Positions 9,030 to 21,051 of a stretch of 64,000 bases of DNA are shown here, piece after piece. The notes beneath the pieces were generated by a model that had not been told where the DNA came from, did no database searches, and was given only the letters and a program-made list of their open reading frames with translations. Both the position numbers and the translations under genes were made by a program. This DNA comes from Gammaproteobacteria bacterium 28-57-27 (GTDB lineage Bacteria > Pseudomonadota > Gammaproteobacteria > Halothiobacillales > Halothiobacillaceae): the NCBI GenBank assembly GCA_002281735.1, contig NCGK01000005.1, forward strand, positions 1-64,000, given 5' to 3'. The first letter of the stretch is position 1, and each line of letters opens with the position of its first letter.

Positions 9030-9764
9030 TCATGCGGCAGAGTGCTCGTGGGCGAAAAAGTCGCGGATACGCGGGTCGGCGTGCGCACCGAAAATCTCCG
9101 CGACCGTGCCTTCGGCGCGCACCACGCCTTCGTCCAGGAACATCACCCGATCAGCAATGGACTTGGCCAGAAATGGGTCATGGGTGACGCAAAGCATGGT
9201 CACATTGTCGAGCTGGAGCTGCTTGATGACGCTGACCACTTCACGCGACATCAGCGGATCCAGCGCCGAAGTCGGCTCGTCGAAGAACAGTACCGCCGGA
9301 TCCATGGCCAGTGCGCGCGCAATCGCCACGCGCTGTTTCTGGCCGCCGGAGAGCTGCGCCGGATATTGATCGGCGTGCTCGGCCATATTCATGCGCCCCA
9401 GCTCGTGCATGGCCTTGGCATGTGCCTCGCGCACGCTCATGCCGCGCAGTTTGCGCAAGGCAAGGGTCACGTTGTGCAGAGCACTGAGATGGCGGTAGAG
9501 CGCAAATTGCTGGAACACGAAGCCGATCTGCTGGCGCAGGGCGCGCACATCCGTACCCGGCTGCAGAACATCCTTGCCACGGAAGATCACCTGCCCGGAC
9601 GAGGGTTCGATCAGGCGGTTGAGGCAGCGCAACAGGGTGGATTTGCCACAGCCCGAAGGCCCCATGATGACCTTGAGCTGCCCCTCGGCCAGATCGAGAT
9701 CGACACCGCGCAGAATCGTCTTGTCATCGAATGACTTGGTTAGTTGGCGGACTTGGAGTAACAC
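9030..9764 (-). CDS. polar amino acid ABC transporter ATPase
   Basis: 244-residue ATP-binding subunit of the GlnQ/HisP class. Walker A is GPSGCGKST, the Q-loop lies in FVFQQFALYRHL, the signature is LSGGQKQRVAIARALAM, Walker B is [13 protein letters not shown] and the switch histidine is in CVTHDP. The GTG at 9764 is favoured because GAGG sits six bases upstream and the product begins at the usual LLQVRQLTKSF; a GTG at 9770 or ATG at 9812 would be longer alternatives. It follows the first permease within eight bases. Confidence 0.93.
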   Translation of the reverse strand: MLLQVRQLTKSFDDKTILRGVDLDLAEGQLKVIMGPSGCGKSTLLRCLNRLIEPSSGQVIFRGKDVLQPGTDVRALRQQIGFVFQQFALYRHLSALHNVTLALRKLRGMSVREAHAKAMHELGRMNMAEHADQYPAQLSGGQKQRVAIARALAMDPAVLFFDEPTSALDPLMSREVVSVIKQLQLDNVTMLCVTHDPFLAKSIADRVMFLDEGVVRAEGTVAEIFGAHADPRIRDFFAHEHSAA

Positions 9765-9771
9765 GTTCACC

Positions 9772-10425
9772 TCAGAGCCGCTTGAATCCCGGCACGCTGA
9801 AGCGGCGTTCAACCGCTTTCATCAATGCCAGCATGAGTTGGTAAATCGCGAAATACAGCAGGCCGATGGCCAGGTAGATTTCCAGACCGCGCAGCGTGGT
9901 CGAAGCCAGCGCCAGCGCCTGTTTCATAATGTCCGGGATGCCCACGGTGTAGGCAAAGGGCGAATATTTGAGCACTGTGGTGAACTCGTTGAGCATCCCC
10001 GGCACCGAGAAACGCAGCATCTGCGGCACCTCGATGGCAAACAGAATCTGGCTGCGGCTCATGCCCATCGCCTCGGCGGCCATGATTTCGCTCTCGTCCA
10101 CCGCATCAAGCGCGCCGCGAAACACTTCGGCCAGATAGGCACCGGCAATCAGGCCAAGACTGAGCATCATCGACACCAGCGGCGGCACGCTCAGGCCGAT
10201 GCCCGGTAAACCGAAGAAAACGATGAACAACAGCACCAGCACCGGGATACCGCGAAAAATATAGGTGTAAACAGCCAGTACCCGATTGAGCGGCTTGATA
10301 CGCAAGCGCCCGAGCAAGGCCACCAGTAATCCGCTGACCACGGCGGTGGCAATGCAGGCCACGGTGACCAGCACGGTATAGCCCGCCCCCGACGCCAGCA
10401 GGCTGAACATTTGCAGGAAACTCAT
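9772..10425 (-). CDS. polar amino acid ABC transporter permease (first)
   Basis: 217-residue HisQ-type permease with about five membrane spans and the EAA loop DESEIMAAEAMGMSRSQILF. It lies between the binding-protein gene and the ATPase gene in the same direction, so the two permeases probably form a heterodimeric channel. Confidence 0.9.
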   Translation of the reverse strand: MSFLQMFSLLASGAGYTVLVTVACIATAVVSGLLVALLGRLRIKPLNRVLAVYTYIFRGIPVLVLLFIVFFGLPGIGLSVPPLVSMMLSLGLIAGAYLAEVFRGALDAVDESEIMAAEAMGMSRSQILFAIEVPQMLRFSVPGMLNEFTTVLKYSPFAYTVGIPDIMKQALALASTTLRGLEIYLAIGLLYFAIYQLMLALMKAVERRFSVPGFKRL

Positions 10426-10459
10426 GCCAATCAGTCCGTGCGGCGCGCTGGCGACAAAA

Positions 10460-11200
10460 TTACTTCAGCCACTTGTCGATAATGGCCTGACGCTTCTCCG
10501 TCCCCAACTCGGTCAGGTAGAGGTCAAAATCCTCACGCAGCTTCGAACCCTTGGGAAAAGCGAAGCCGAAGCGGTCGAAGCCGGTGAACACATAGCTGTC
10601 TTGCAGGGGCATTTTTTTGCGGTACACCGTGGCCACGGTGCCATCCACAAAGGCCAGGTCGATATTGCCGTTCTGCAAGTCGGCCAGAACCTCGTTGTAG
10701 CTCGGATAGAGCTTGACCTTGTCGAGCGAGTAAACACCCTTGGGCTCCAGATCCTTCTTGATGAAGTCGGTGTAGGCCATACCGCGCGGGTAACCGATGG
10801 TGTATTGCTTCATCTCGCTCAGGTCGGTGAACTTGATATTGCGCTGTGTCAGGCTCATCAAATTCCAGGTGTTTTCCATGTAAGGCTGAGAGAAATCCAT
10901 GACTTCCTTGCGCTTGTCGGTGATGGAAATACCCGAAAAGGCGACATCCGCCTGCTTGCTAATCACCGCACCGAGCATACCCTGCCAGTCGTAGGCGGTG
11001 ATCTTCAGCGTACAGCCGCGCGCCTGGCAATAGCCCTCAAAAAGCTCCAGATCAAGGCCGGTGGTCTTGCCGTTGTCCTCATACAAATTCGGCGGCGAGG
11101 CAGGGGACACCGCCACACGAATTTCCTTCGCCGACTGCGGCTGCGAACAGCCCGTAAGAAACAGCAAACACGCCAACAAGCCGCCGATCCAGGTTTTCAT
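10460..11200 (-). CDS. polar amino acid ABC transporter substrate-binding lipoprotein
   Basis: 246-residue SBP_bac_3 family protein. The start at 11200 gives a lipoprotein signal MKTWIGGLLACLLFLTGC with lipobox LTGC, so the mature protein is likely membrane-tethered in the periplasm. Further family features are GLDLELFEGY, the GMLGAVISKQADVAFSGISI region and the C-terminal IDKWLK. It heads the four-gene ABC importer operon. The ligand, a polar amino acid by family, is not resolved. Confidence 0.92.
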   Translation of the reverse strand: MKTWIGGLLACLLFLTGCSQPQSAKEIRVAVSPASPPNLYEDNGKTTGLDLELFEGYCQARGCTLKITAYDWQGMLGAVISKQADVAFSGISITDKRKEVMDFSQPYMENTWNLMSLTQRNIKFTDLSEMKQYTIGYPRGMAYTDFIKKDLEPKGVYSLDKVKLYPSYNEVLADLQNGNIDLAFVDGTVATVYRKKMPLQDSYVFTGFDRFGFAFPKGSKLREDFDLYLTELGTEKRQAIIDKWLK

Positions 11201-11363
11201 GCTGAAGTCCAAAAATGAGTGTGTGAATCAAATACTGCGGGGCATTGTAGCAACGCCTGTTGCGTTCTGTATCGGCCTGAAGTGGCGGATGTTGTGGGTA
11301 ACGGTTGAATTTTTCCCCACCCCGCTCCATGATGCCGAACACCTTTTACGCACAAGCAAGCAC

Positions 11364-12341
11364 TTGAGTACATCTATTCAGACTCGATCTTTCGTCCTTG
11401 CCCCCGAGGACAATCTGCGTCTCGCCAATCTTTGCGGCCAGCTTGATGGTCATTTGCGCATGCTGGAGCGACGGCTCGGCGTAGAAATCAATAACCGTGG
11501 CTTCAATTTTCAGGTCATTGGGTCAGGGGATGCCGTCACGGTGGCCGTGAACGTATTACACGCGCTGTATACCCAAACCGAACGTGGCGTGTTGACCTCC
11601 AGTGCCGTGCATCTTGCCTTGGCGGAAAGCGGCTTTGGCGACACTGAAAATGCGCCACAGGAAGACCCGGAGCCGGAAACCTTCAGCATCCGCACGCCAC
11701 GCATCACCATCAAGGGGCGCGGTGCCAATCAGGCACGTTACTTGCGTGACATCAAGAGCCACGACCTGAGTTTTGGCATTGGCCCGGCGGGTACCGGCAA
11801 GACTTATCTTGCGGTGGCGGCAGCAGTGGAAGCGCTGGAAAACGAGGAGGTGCGGCGTATTTTACTGGTACGCCCGGCGGTGGAAGCCGGTGAGCGGCTC
11901 GGTTTTTTGCCCGGCGATATGGCACAAAAAATCGACCCCTATTTGCGTCCGATGTACGACGCTTTGTATGAAATGTTGGGTTTTGAACGCGTAATGAAGC
12001 TGATTGAGCGCAATGTAATTGAAGTTGCACCCTTGGCCTTTATGCGTGGTCGCACGCTGAACGAGGCTTTTATTATTCTGGACGAGGCGCAGAACACCTC
12101 GGTGGAGCAGATGAAAATGTTCCTCACGCGCATTGGTTTTGGCTCGCGTGCGGTAGTGACCGGCGATGTCACGCAAATCGACCTGCCGCGTGCGCAAATG
12201 TCGGGTTTGCGCCATGCGATTGAAATTATTAAAGACGTTGAAGGCGTGAGTTTTACTTTTTTCCAGATGCGCGACGTGGTGCGTCATCCGCTGGTGAAGC
12301 GCATCGTGGCTGCGTATGAAAAAGCCGATGTACATGGTTAA
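11364..12341 (+). CDS. ybeZ: PhoH-like ATPase YbeZ
   Basis: 325-residue PhoH-family P-loop ATPase. Walker A is [17 protein letters not shown], Walker B is [20 protein letters not shown], and [12 protein letters not shown] follows. The first well-conserved stretch, [17 protein letters not shown], starts eight residues after a TTG at 11364, matching the length of E. coli YbeZ upstream of this point; an in-frame ATG at 11289 would add 25 poorly conserved residues, so the start is uncertain. The protein is a partner of YbeY in rRNA processing, and ybeY begins in the stop codon of this gene (TAATG). Confidence 0.9.
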   Translation: MSTSIQTRSFVLAPEDNLRLANLCGQLDGHLRMLERRLGVEINNRGFNFQVIGSGDAVTVAVNVLHALYTQTERGVLTSSAVHLALAESGFGDTENAPQEDPEPETFSIRTPRITIKGRGANQARYLRDIKSHDLSFGIGPAGTGKTYLAVAAAVEALENEEVRRILLVRPAVEAGERLGFLPGDMAQKIDPYLRPMYDALYEMLGFERVMKLIERNVIEVAPLAFMRGRTLNEAFIILDEAQNTSVEQMKMFLTRIGFGSRAVVTGDVTQIDLPRAQMSGLRHAIEIIKDVEGVSFTFFQMRDVVRHPLVKRIVAAYEKADVHG

Positions 12342-12838
12342 TGATGGTAGAAGACATGCTTGATTTAGACATTCAATATCCCGATGACGCGGACGGCAAC
12401 GAAGCTGCTTTCGATCCGATGTCCAATCTGCCCTCGCCCGCGCAATTCACGCACTGGATCGCAGAGACCGTGGGCACTGTGCCTACGGCGATGACCCTGC
12501 GCCTTGCACTCCTGCACGAAGCCGCGCAGCTCAATATGAAGTTTCGCGGTAAGGATTACGCCACCAATGTGCTGTCCTTTCCGCTGGAATTTCCCGAAGA
12601 AACGGGGATTCCATACATCGGTGATATTGTGATTTGCCCCGATGTCGTGGCGCGTGAAGCCGCCGAACAGCACAAGCCGCTGCTGGCGCATTACGCGCAC
12701 CTCACTGTGCATGGCACGCTACACTTGCTCGGCTACGACCATGAAACCGAAGACGATGCGGATGAAATGGAAACGCTAGAGACACAAATCCTTGCCACAC
12801 TTGGCTTCCCTGACCCATATCAGCCCACTGAAGAGTAA
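12341..12838 (+). CDS. ybeY: rRNA maturation endoribonuclease YbeY
   Basis: 165-residue UPF0054 metalloprotein required for 16S rRNA 3'-end maturation and 70S quality control. The zinc motif [21 protein letters not shown] (three histidines) and the preceding NVLSFPLEF are diagnostic. Translationally coupled to ybeZ through a one-base overlap and followed 12 bp later by corC. Confidence 0.96.
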   Translation: MMVEDMLDLDIQYPDDADGNEAAFDPMSNLPSPAQFTHWIAETVGTVPTAMTLRLALLHEAAQLNMKFRGKDYATNVLSFPLEFPEETGIPYIGDIVICPDVVAREAAEQHKPLLAHYAHLTVHGTLHLLGYDHETEDDADEMETLETQILATLGFPDPYQPTEE

Positions 12839-12850
12839 CCGGATTGACCT

Positions 12851-13750
12851 ATGGAAGAGCCTTCCCCGAGTACCACCAGCCCGTCACCCTCACCGCGTGG
12901 CTGGCTGGATAAACTGGTTCAACTGATCGCGGGTGAACCGCGTAACCGCGAAGACCTGATCGAAACCCTGGAAACCGCCCAAGAGCGTGGCCTGCTCGAT
13001 CATGGTGCGCTATCCATGATTGAAGGCGTGCTGGAGCTGCATGAGCTGCGCGCGCGGGATTTGATGATTCCACGCGGACAAATGGCCGTGCTTGAGCACA
13101 CCATGAATTTTGATGAACTCCTGCAGCGCATGCTCGAATCCGGCCATTCGCGCTACCCGGTGATCGGCGAAGATCGTGATGAGGTCTTGGGCTTGCTTCT
13201 GGTCAAAGACCTGTTGCACCTGATCCCCAAAACCCGTAGCGATGAGCAGGAGGAGGATGCTCTGGCCGGGTTTGATGTTGCCCCCTACCTGCGCCCGGCC
13301 TTGTTTGTGCCGGAAAGCAAGCGCATTGACGCGCTGTTGGCCGAGTTACGCGCTTCACGCAACCACATGGCGCTGGTGATCGACGAGTACGGCGGCATTG
13401 CTGGTTTGGTGACGATTGAAGACATTCTGGAAGAAATTGTCGGCGCGATTGATGACGAACACGATGTAGCTGAGGATGTGCTGATTCGCGCGGCTGGCAA
13501 TGATCGTTACATCGTGCACGCGCTCACCCCGATTGAAGAATTCAACGCAGCCACCGGTGCACACTTGTCGGATCACGACTTCGATACCATCGGCGGTCTG
13601 GTCACCCACGCCATTGGCCATCTACCGCAACGCGATGAGGTCATTGAGCTCAATGGCTTCAAATTCCGCGTGATTAGCGCTGATCGACGCAGATTGCACC
13701 GAATGCGCGTGACCCGCCTTGGCGCGCACACGCAGCAGCCTGAAAGCTGA
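12851..13750 (+). CDS. corC: CorC/HlyC family CBS-domain protein
   Basis: 299 residues. Two CBS domains (about 75-200) include LMIPRGQMAVLEHTM, HSRYPVIGEDRDEVLGLLLVKDLL and MALVIDEYGGIAGLVTIEDI, followed by a C-terminal transporter-associated domain (HDFDTIGGLVTHAIGHLPQRDEV). There is no membrane domain, as in E. coli CorC (YbeX), which is linked to Mg2+/Co2+ efflux and ribosome function. Third gene of the ybeZ-ybeY-corC-lnt operon; lnt starts right after its stop. Confidence 0.95.
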   Translation: MEEPSPSTTSPSPSPRGWLDKLVQLIAGEPRNREDLIETLETAQERGLLDHGALSMIEGVLELHELRARDLMIPRGQMAVLEHTMNFDELLQRMLESGHSRYPVIGEDRDEVLGLLLVKDLLHLIPKTRSDEQEEDALAGFDVAPYLRPALFVPESKRIDALLAELRASRNHMALVIDEYGGIAGLVTIEDILEEIVGAIDDEHDVAEDVLIRAAGNDRYIVHALTPIEEFNAATGAHLSDHDFDTIGGLVTHAIGHLPQRDEVIELNGFKFRVISADRRRLHRMRVTRLGAHTQQPES

Positions 13751-13751
13751 C

Positions 13752-15257
13752 ATGCCCTATAGCCTGTGGCTTGCCCGCGTCGCCGCCATCGCGCTCGGCG
13801 CGGCACTGCCCTTGGCTTTTGCGCCTTTTGATCTGTGGTGGATCGCGCCAATCAGTCTGGCCGGGTTGTTCGGATTGTGGCGAGATGCCAGCCCGCGTGA
13901 GGCCTGGCATCTCGGCTATGCCTTCGGCCTCGGCATGTTTAGCGTCGGCGTAAGCTGGATTTTCGTCTCCATGCACCACTTCGGCGAGGCCATTGTGCCG
14001 GTGGCGGGGCTGATTACCTTTGTTTTTGCCGCCGTAATGGCCGTGTTCCCCGCCTTGGCGGGTTATTTGGCCGCACGCCTGAGTCCCGAACATAGCGCTG
14101 CACGCATCCTGATTGCCATGCCACTGGCCTGGATGCTGCTGGAGCTCATTCGCGGCGAGTTTCTGGGCGGTTTCCCCTGGCTCAATCTGGGCGCCAGCCA
14201 AATCAATAGCGCGCTGGCCGGTTATGGCCCGGTTTTCGGTGAATACGGCATGAGTTTGGCCGTGGTCATGACGGCCGCCTTGCTCGTGATGCTGTTCAGC
14301 CGCCGCGCTTGGTGGCTCACAACACTCACCCTGTTTACCGGCCTCGCGCTCTGGCTTGGAGGCAGCACCCTGCGCAATATCGACTGGGTTGAAGCCGCCG
14401 GGGAGCCCATCAGCGTGGCGATTGTGCAAGGCAATGTGGAACAGTCACGCAAATTCGATCCGCAGATTTTCCAGGCCACGCTGGATTTGTACCGTAACCT
14501 CACCGACACTCAGGCTGCCGATGCAAAACTGGTGGTGTGGCCGGAAACCGCCGTGCCGGATACCGTCGAGCAGGCAGCACCGTTTTTGATCGAGATGCAG
14601 GACACCGCGCGTGCGCGTGGCCAGCAGATTGTGGCAGGCGTGTTCGATCAAGATCAGGCGGGGAATTATTACAATGCCCTACTCACCCTGCCCGTCGAGG
14701 GTGGCCGCTATTACAAACGCCATCTGGTGCCTTTTGGCGAATACCTGCCGCTGCGCTTTTTGATCGAGCCGTTTCGCGGCCTGATTCAGGTGCCCATGTC
14801 GGATCTAACCTCAGGCCGCGACGATCAGCCCTTGCTGCAACTGGCCGGGCACCCGGTCGGCGCCTCCATCTGTTACGAAGCCACCTTGGCGCGCAAGATC
14901 AATACCGCCCTGCCCGAAGCGGCGTTTTTGCTTAACGCCAGTAACGATGCCTGGTTTGGCGACTCGCTGGCGCCGCATCAACACCAGCAAATCGCCGCCA
15001 TGCGTTGCCTGGAAAGCGGGCGCTGGATGGTGCGCGCCACCAATACCGGTATTTCCGCGCTGATTGATCCGCAAGGCCAAGTTGTGGCGCGCACGCCGCA
15101 GTTTGCACAGGCTGTGCTGCGCGGCCAGATCACGCCCATGCAGGGCAGCACGCCGTTTGTGCTCTGGGGGGCGTGGCCTATCTGGATTTTGAGCATCTTC
15201 GGCCTGCTCGCGCTCGCTCTTGCGACTTACATAACCGCCGAGCGCAGACGGCGGTAA
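13752..15257 (+). CDS. lnt: apolipoprotein N-acyltransferase Lnt
   Basis: 501-residue inner-membrane enzyme that adds the third acyl chain to lipoproteins. An N-terminal set of about six membrane spans is followed by a periplasmic nitrilase-like domain. The Glu-Lys-Cys triad is visible in VVWPETAVP, YYKRHLVPFGEYLP and SICYEA. A final membrane helix (FVLWGAWPIWILSIFGLLAL) ends the protein. ATG 13752 directly follows the corC stop. Its 3' end overlaps the convergent zinc-ribbon gene by 31 bp. Confidence 0.96.
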   Translation: MPYSLWLARVAAIALGAALPLAFAPFDLWWIAPISLAGLFGLWRDASPREAWHLGYAFGLGMFSVGVSWIFVSMHHFGEAIVPVAGLITFVFAAVMAVFPALAGYLAARLSPEHSAARILIAMPLAWMLLELIRGEFLGGFPWLNLGASQINSALAGYGPVFGEYGMSLAVVMTAALLVMLFSRRAWWLTTLTLFTGLALWLGGSTLRNIDWVEAAGEPISVAIVQGNVEQSRKFDPQIFQATLDLYRNLTDTQAADAKLVVWPETAVPDTVEQAAPFLIEMQDTARARGQQIVAGVFDQDQAGNYYNALLTLPVEGGRYYKRHLVPFGEYLPLRFLIEPFRGLIQVPMSDLTSGRDDQPLLQLAGHPVGASICYEATLARKINTALPEAAFLLNASNDAWFGDSLAPHQHQQIAAMRCLESGRWMVRATNTGISALIDPQGQVVARTPQFAQAVLRGQITPMQGSTPFVLWGAWPIWILSIFGLLALALATYITAERRRR

Positions 15258-15751
15258 ACCTCGCCCTTGCAGATCGGACAGGCAAGCAAGGCATTCTCCC
15301 CGCCTTCGAAGTGTTGCAACTCACCACAGCCAACACACTCATACGCCCCCGCATCGACCACATCGCCTGCGTGCAAAAGCTGCGCCATCTGCTCGGCCCA
15401 CATTTCTTTCAGGCGCATCAAGTCGCGCGTGGTCGGGTCGGCGGCCAGCAACATGCACTCCACTGCCCGATGCTCGGCAAACAGCAGGTCAGTCTCGACC
15501 CAGTCCTCGAACTCCTCCTCCGCCGCCACCAGCGTTTGCGAAAGCTCATCCACCTCACGGCGCAAGGTCGTCGCCAGATCATCGGCCTCCTCATGCGTGA
15601 GCTCCCGTGCAGCCATGACCCACTCACGCGCCTTCATCAGCGCGTTATCGAGCGATTGGCGCACGCCACGCTCCCCTTGCATCAGGTCAACCACGCGCTC
15701 ACTCATCGCGTTATAGGCTTCACGCAATCGCCCCTGAAAACGGCTGGCCAT
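15227..15751 (-). CDS. zinc-ribbon protein, YbeL/DUF1451 family
   Basis: 174 residues. A long acidic alpha-helical region (residues 1-120) precedes a C-terminal zinc ribbon with ECVGCGELQHF and ACPICKGEVYRR, two CxxC pairs. The family (YbeL in E. coli) often neighbours leuS, as here. GGGGGAG precedes ATG 15751. Function is not established. It converges on lnt with a 31-bp overlap. Confidence 0.85.
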   Translation of the reverse strand: MASRFQGRLREAYNAMSERVVDLMQGERGVRQSLDNALMKAREWVMAARELTHEEADDLATTLRREVDELSQTLVAAEEEFEDWVETDLLFAEHRAVECMLLAADPTTRDLMRLKEMWAEQMAQLLHAGDVVDAGAYECVGCGELQHFEGGENALLACPICKGEVYRRLRSAVM

Positions 15752-15791
15752 ATCATCTCCCCCTGATCTCATTCTTACGCCCTTCGAGTAA

Positions 15792-18641
<2,850 letters not shown>

Positions 18642-18643
18642 AT

Positions 18644-19243
18644 ATGACGCGCCGCCGCGTTTTAATCGGCCTGCTCAGCCTTGGCCTACTACCCCTCGGC
18701 CTCGCTGCCTGCGGCTTTCAGCCACGCGGCAGCCAGACACTACCGCCGGAACTGCGTCGCGTCAGCCTGGCCGGTTCGCAACCGAGCGGCCTGACGCAAA
18801 CCCTGGAACGCCTACTGCGTGAAAATGGCGCAGAAATCGTTAACAGCACACCCCGCCCCGCCGACACCTTGCTCATTCGCCTGAGCGCCGTATCCATCCA
18901 GCGCCGCGAAGCGCTGATCGACCGTCAGGCCAATGTGCGCCAGATCGAGTTGATCCAGCGCGCCCAACTGAATGTCAGCCGTGCCGATGGACAGGTCATC
19001 ATCACGCAGGAGCCTTTTGAGGCGGTGCGCAGCGCCAGCTACAACCCGCTGTCGCTGCTGGCGCAAGGTGAAGAACAACAACGCCTGCAACGCGAACTGG
19101 ACGAGCAGATGGCGCAGACCATCCTCGCCCGCCTAAAAAGCGCAGTCAGGAACAGCGCTGACTTGCGCAGCAAGCCCGAAGGGGATCGGACAGGGATGTC
19201 CGATATCCGCTCACGTTTGGTTCAGACCACACCCGCAGCATGA
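18644..19243 (+). CDS. lptE: LPS assembly lipoprotein LptE
   Basis: 199 residues. The signal peptide ends in lipobox LAAC followed by GFQPRGSQTLPPELRRVSLAG, the typical LptE/RlpB start. LptE plugs the LptD barrel in the outer membrane and presents LPS. It lies between leuS and holA, the conserved gammaproteobacterial order. The last 30 residues are variable and rich in charged residues. Confidence 0.92.
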   Translation: MTRRRVLIGLLSLGLLPLGLAACGFQPRGSQTLPPELRRVSLAGSQPSGLTQTLERLLRENGAEIVNSTPRPADTLLIRLSAVSIQRREALIDRQANVRQIELIQRAQLNVSRADGQVIITQEPFEAVRSASYNPLSLLAQGEEQQRLQRELDEQMAQTILARLKSAVRNSADLRSKPEGDRTGMSDIRSRLVQTTPAA

Positions 19244-19253
19244 AAACCCGCTC

Positions 19254-20273
19254 ATGAAAGTCCGCGCCGACCAATACGCCCGCAGCCTGGAGCGTGAGCT
19301 GCCCGGCGCCTTCCTGATGAGTGGCGAAGAGCCGCGACAAAAACAGGAAGCGCTCGATCTGGTCTTGCGTCTGGCGCGTGCGCAAGGTTTTGAAGAACGC
19401 CTGCGCTATGAAATCGACCTGTCTTTCGACTGGTCGCAACTGATGAATGAATGGAATGCGCCCTCGCTGTTCGCCCCGCGCCGCGTGTTCGACCTGCGCT
19501 TGAACAACCTGCGCCTGAGCAAGGATGCCAACGCTTGGCTAATCGCCGCCGCCAGCGCCCGCCAAAGCGACAACCTGCTGTTGCTCAGCGTGGGCAAGCT
19601 GGAAGCCGCGCAGAAAAAATCCGCCTGGGTGCAAGCCTTCGAGCAACACGGCCTGTGGCTGGAGGTGTGGCCGCTCAAGGATGGCGAACTGCTGGCCTGG
19701 ATGGAGCGCCGCCTGCGTGCACAAGGATTGTCTGCCGAACACGAAGCGCTGCAACTGTTGGGCGAACATGTCGAAGGCAACCTGCTCGCCGCCGCCCAAG
19801 AGATCGACAAACTCAGCCTGCTGTTCCCCAAGGACACGCGCCTGAACAGCGAAATCATCCTCAGCAGCGTCGCCAATTCCAGCCGCCACACGGTGTTTGA
19901 AATCGGCGAAGCGATTGTACAAAGCGATGTTCAACGTGCCCTGCGCGTGCTGCATGGTCTGCAAAACGAAGGCGAGGAGCCGATCCTGATTGCCTGGGCG
20001 ATCACCCGCGAGATCCGCCTGCTGGCCGACCTGGCCTACCGACTGGAGCACGGCGAAAACCCGGCGCAGGCGCAAAAAGCCCTGCGCATCCGCGATGCAC
20101 AGATGCGCCACTACACCGGCAAAGCCCGCGCTGGCAGCCGCCGCTGGCAAAGCCTGCTGCTGGATGCCGCGCAGTTCGACCGCATTGTCAAAGGCGTCGC
20201 CCCGGCAGGTTCGCCCCGTCCCTGGCCGGCACTGACCGCGCTCATGCTGAAAGCGTGTCGGCCTGCGGGCTAA
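19254..20273 (+). CDS. holA: DNA polymerase III delta subunit HolA
   Basis: 339-residue clamp-loader subunit that opens the beta clamp. Typical features are LMSGEEPRQKQEALDLVLRLA at the N-terminus, LFAPRRVFDLRLNN, and the C-terminal collar domain including EEPILIAWAITREIRLLADL. It follows lptE by 10 bp. In many relatives nadD comes next; here two unrelated genes and repeats are interposed before proA-nadD. Confidence 0.94.
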   Translation: MKVRADQYARSLERELPGAFLMSGEEPRQKQEALDLVLRLARAQGFEERLRYEIDLSFDWSQLMNEWNAPSLFAPRRVFDLRLNNLRLSKDANAWLIAAASARQSDNLLLLSVGKLEAAQKKSAWVQAFEQHGLWLEVWPLKDGELLAWMERRLRAQGLSAEHEALQLLGEHVEGNLLAAAQEIDKLSLLFPKDTRLNSEIILSSVANSSRHTVFEIGEAIVQSDVQRALRVLHGLQNEGEEPILIAWAITREIRLLADLAYRLEHGENPAQAQKALRIRDAQMRHYTGKARAGSRRWQSLLLDAAQFDRIVKGVAPAGSPRPWPALTALMLKACRPAG

Positions 20274-20291
20274 GGCGCGGCGGCAACTGCG

Positions 20292-20768
20292 CTACTCCTT
20301 GCTGCGCAGCAGCCGGGAATACTCGGATTTGAACTGCGCCCGTCGGTCTTTTTCAATCTCGATGCTGGTGGAAAACTCGCGTTTACTTGAGGTGATTTGC
20401 GCGCTGATGGCCTTTTTTTCCTTGGAAAGTGCTTGGGCATACGCCGCACGTAACTCGGCATCCACGCGATCTCGTTCACGCATGAGGCTGATGATCGTCT
20501 CGTCTGAATCCGCAATGCGCCGCCCAAGCAGCAGCAAACGGTAATCGCGATCCATACGTTTGGATGCTGCGATCATTGCCGTCTGGTTCTGGACTTGCAG
20601 AGCCTGATCTTCGGGCGAAGACCGAAAAACCTCCGGGGTCACCACGACTGCGTCCGCCGCACATGGCTGTTGACTGAAAATGGTCTTGCCGTCGGTGACG
20701 CACTTGTAAATCTCGGCGTGAGCTGCCACGGCCAGTAACATGGCGATCAGCATGATGAAAATACGCAT
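20292..20768 (-). CDS. DUF4124-type periplasmic protein
   Basis: 158 residues. A Sec signal peptide (MRIFIMLIAMLLAVAAHA, cleavage after AHA) is followed by EIYKCVTDGKTIFSQQPC, the short DUF4124-like motif with two cysteines that probably form a disulfide. The rest is a charged coiled coil (residues 70-158). Convergent with holA. Function unknown. Confidence 0.75.
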   Translation of the reverse strand: MRIFIMLIAMLLAVAAHAEIYKCVTDGKTIFSQQPCAADAVVVTPEVFRSSPEDQALQVQNQTAMIAASKRMDRDYRLLLLGRRIADSDETIISLMRERDRVDAELRAAYAQALSKEKKAISAQITSSKREFSTSIEIEKDRRAQFKSEYSRLLRSKE

Positions 20769-20892
20769 AGCCCCCTCGTAAATGTTCGAATCACTCGGCT
20801 GAATGTAGCGTACGCCAATGCCAATCCGGCACGCTGTCAGAATTCACCCCCTGCTGACCTCGGGCAGGGCTTGACAGCCAGATACTGTTCCC

Positions 20893-20920
20893 TTGATTAA
20901 CGGCGGCAAGATGCTATAAC
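20893..20920 (+). promoter_or_regulatory. possible sigma70 promoter
   Basis: TTGATT (20893-20898), 16-bp spacer, TATAAC (20915-20920), in the 283-bp gap ahead of the lipoprotein gene at 21052. The match is reasonable but untested, and about 125 bp of leader would follow. Confidence 0.35.
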
Positions 20921-21051
20921 CCAACAAATTGTTTTTTTGGATTTTTCAATAATGCTCAATCGCTTACTCATATCTGCATTGTCAAAGGCCGCGCCAGGCT
21001 CAGCCCGCCCATGACCGCCCCTGAGCGCGCGCTGATACTCAACTGTCCCCA

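Noticed and set aside
20952-21014. 20-codon frame (MLNRLLISAL...) upstream of the lipoprotein gene
   Set aside because: It follows a possible promoter but has no Shine-Dalgarno sequence or attenuator structure I can support.
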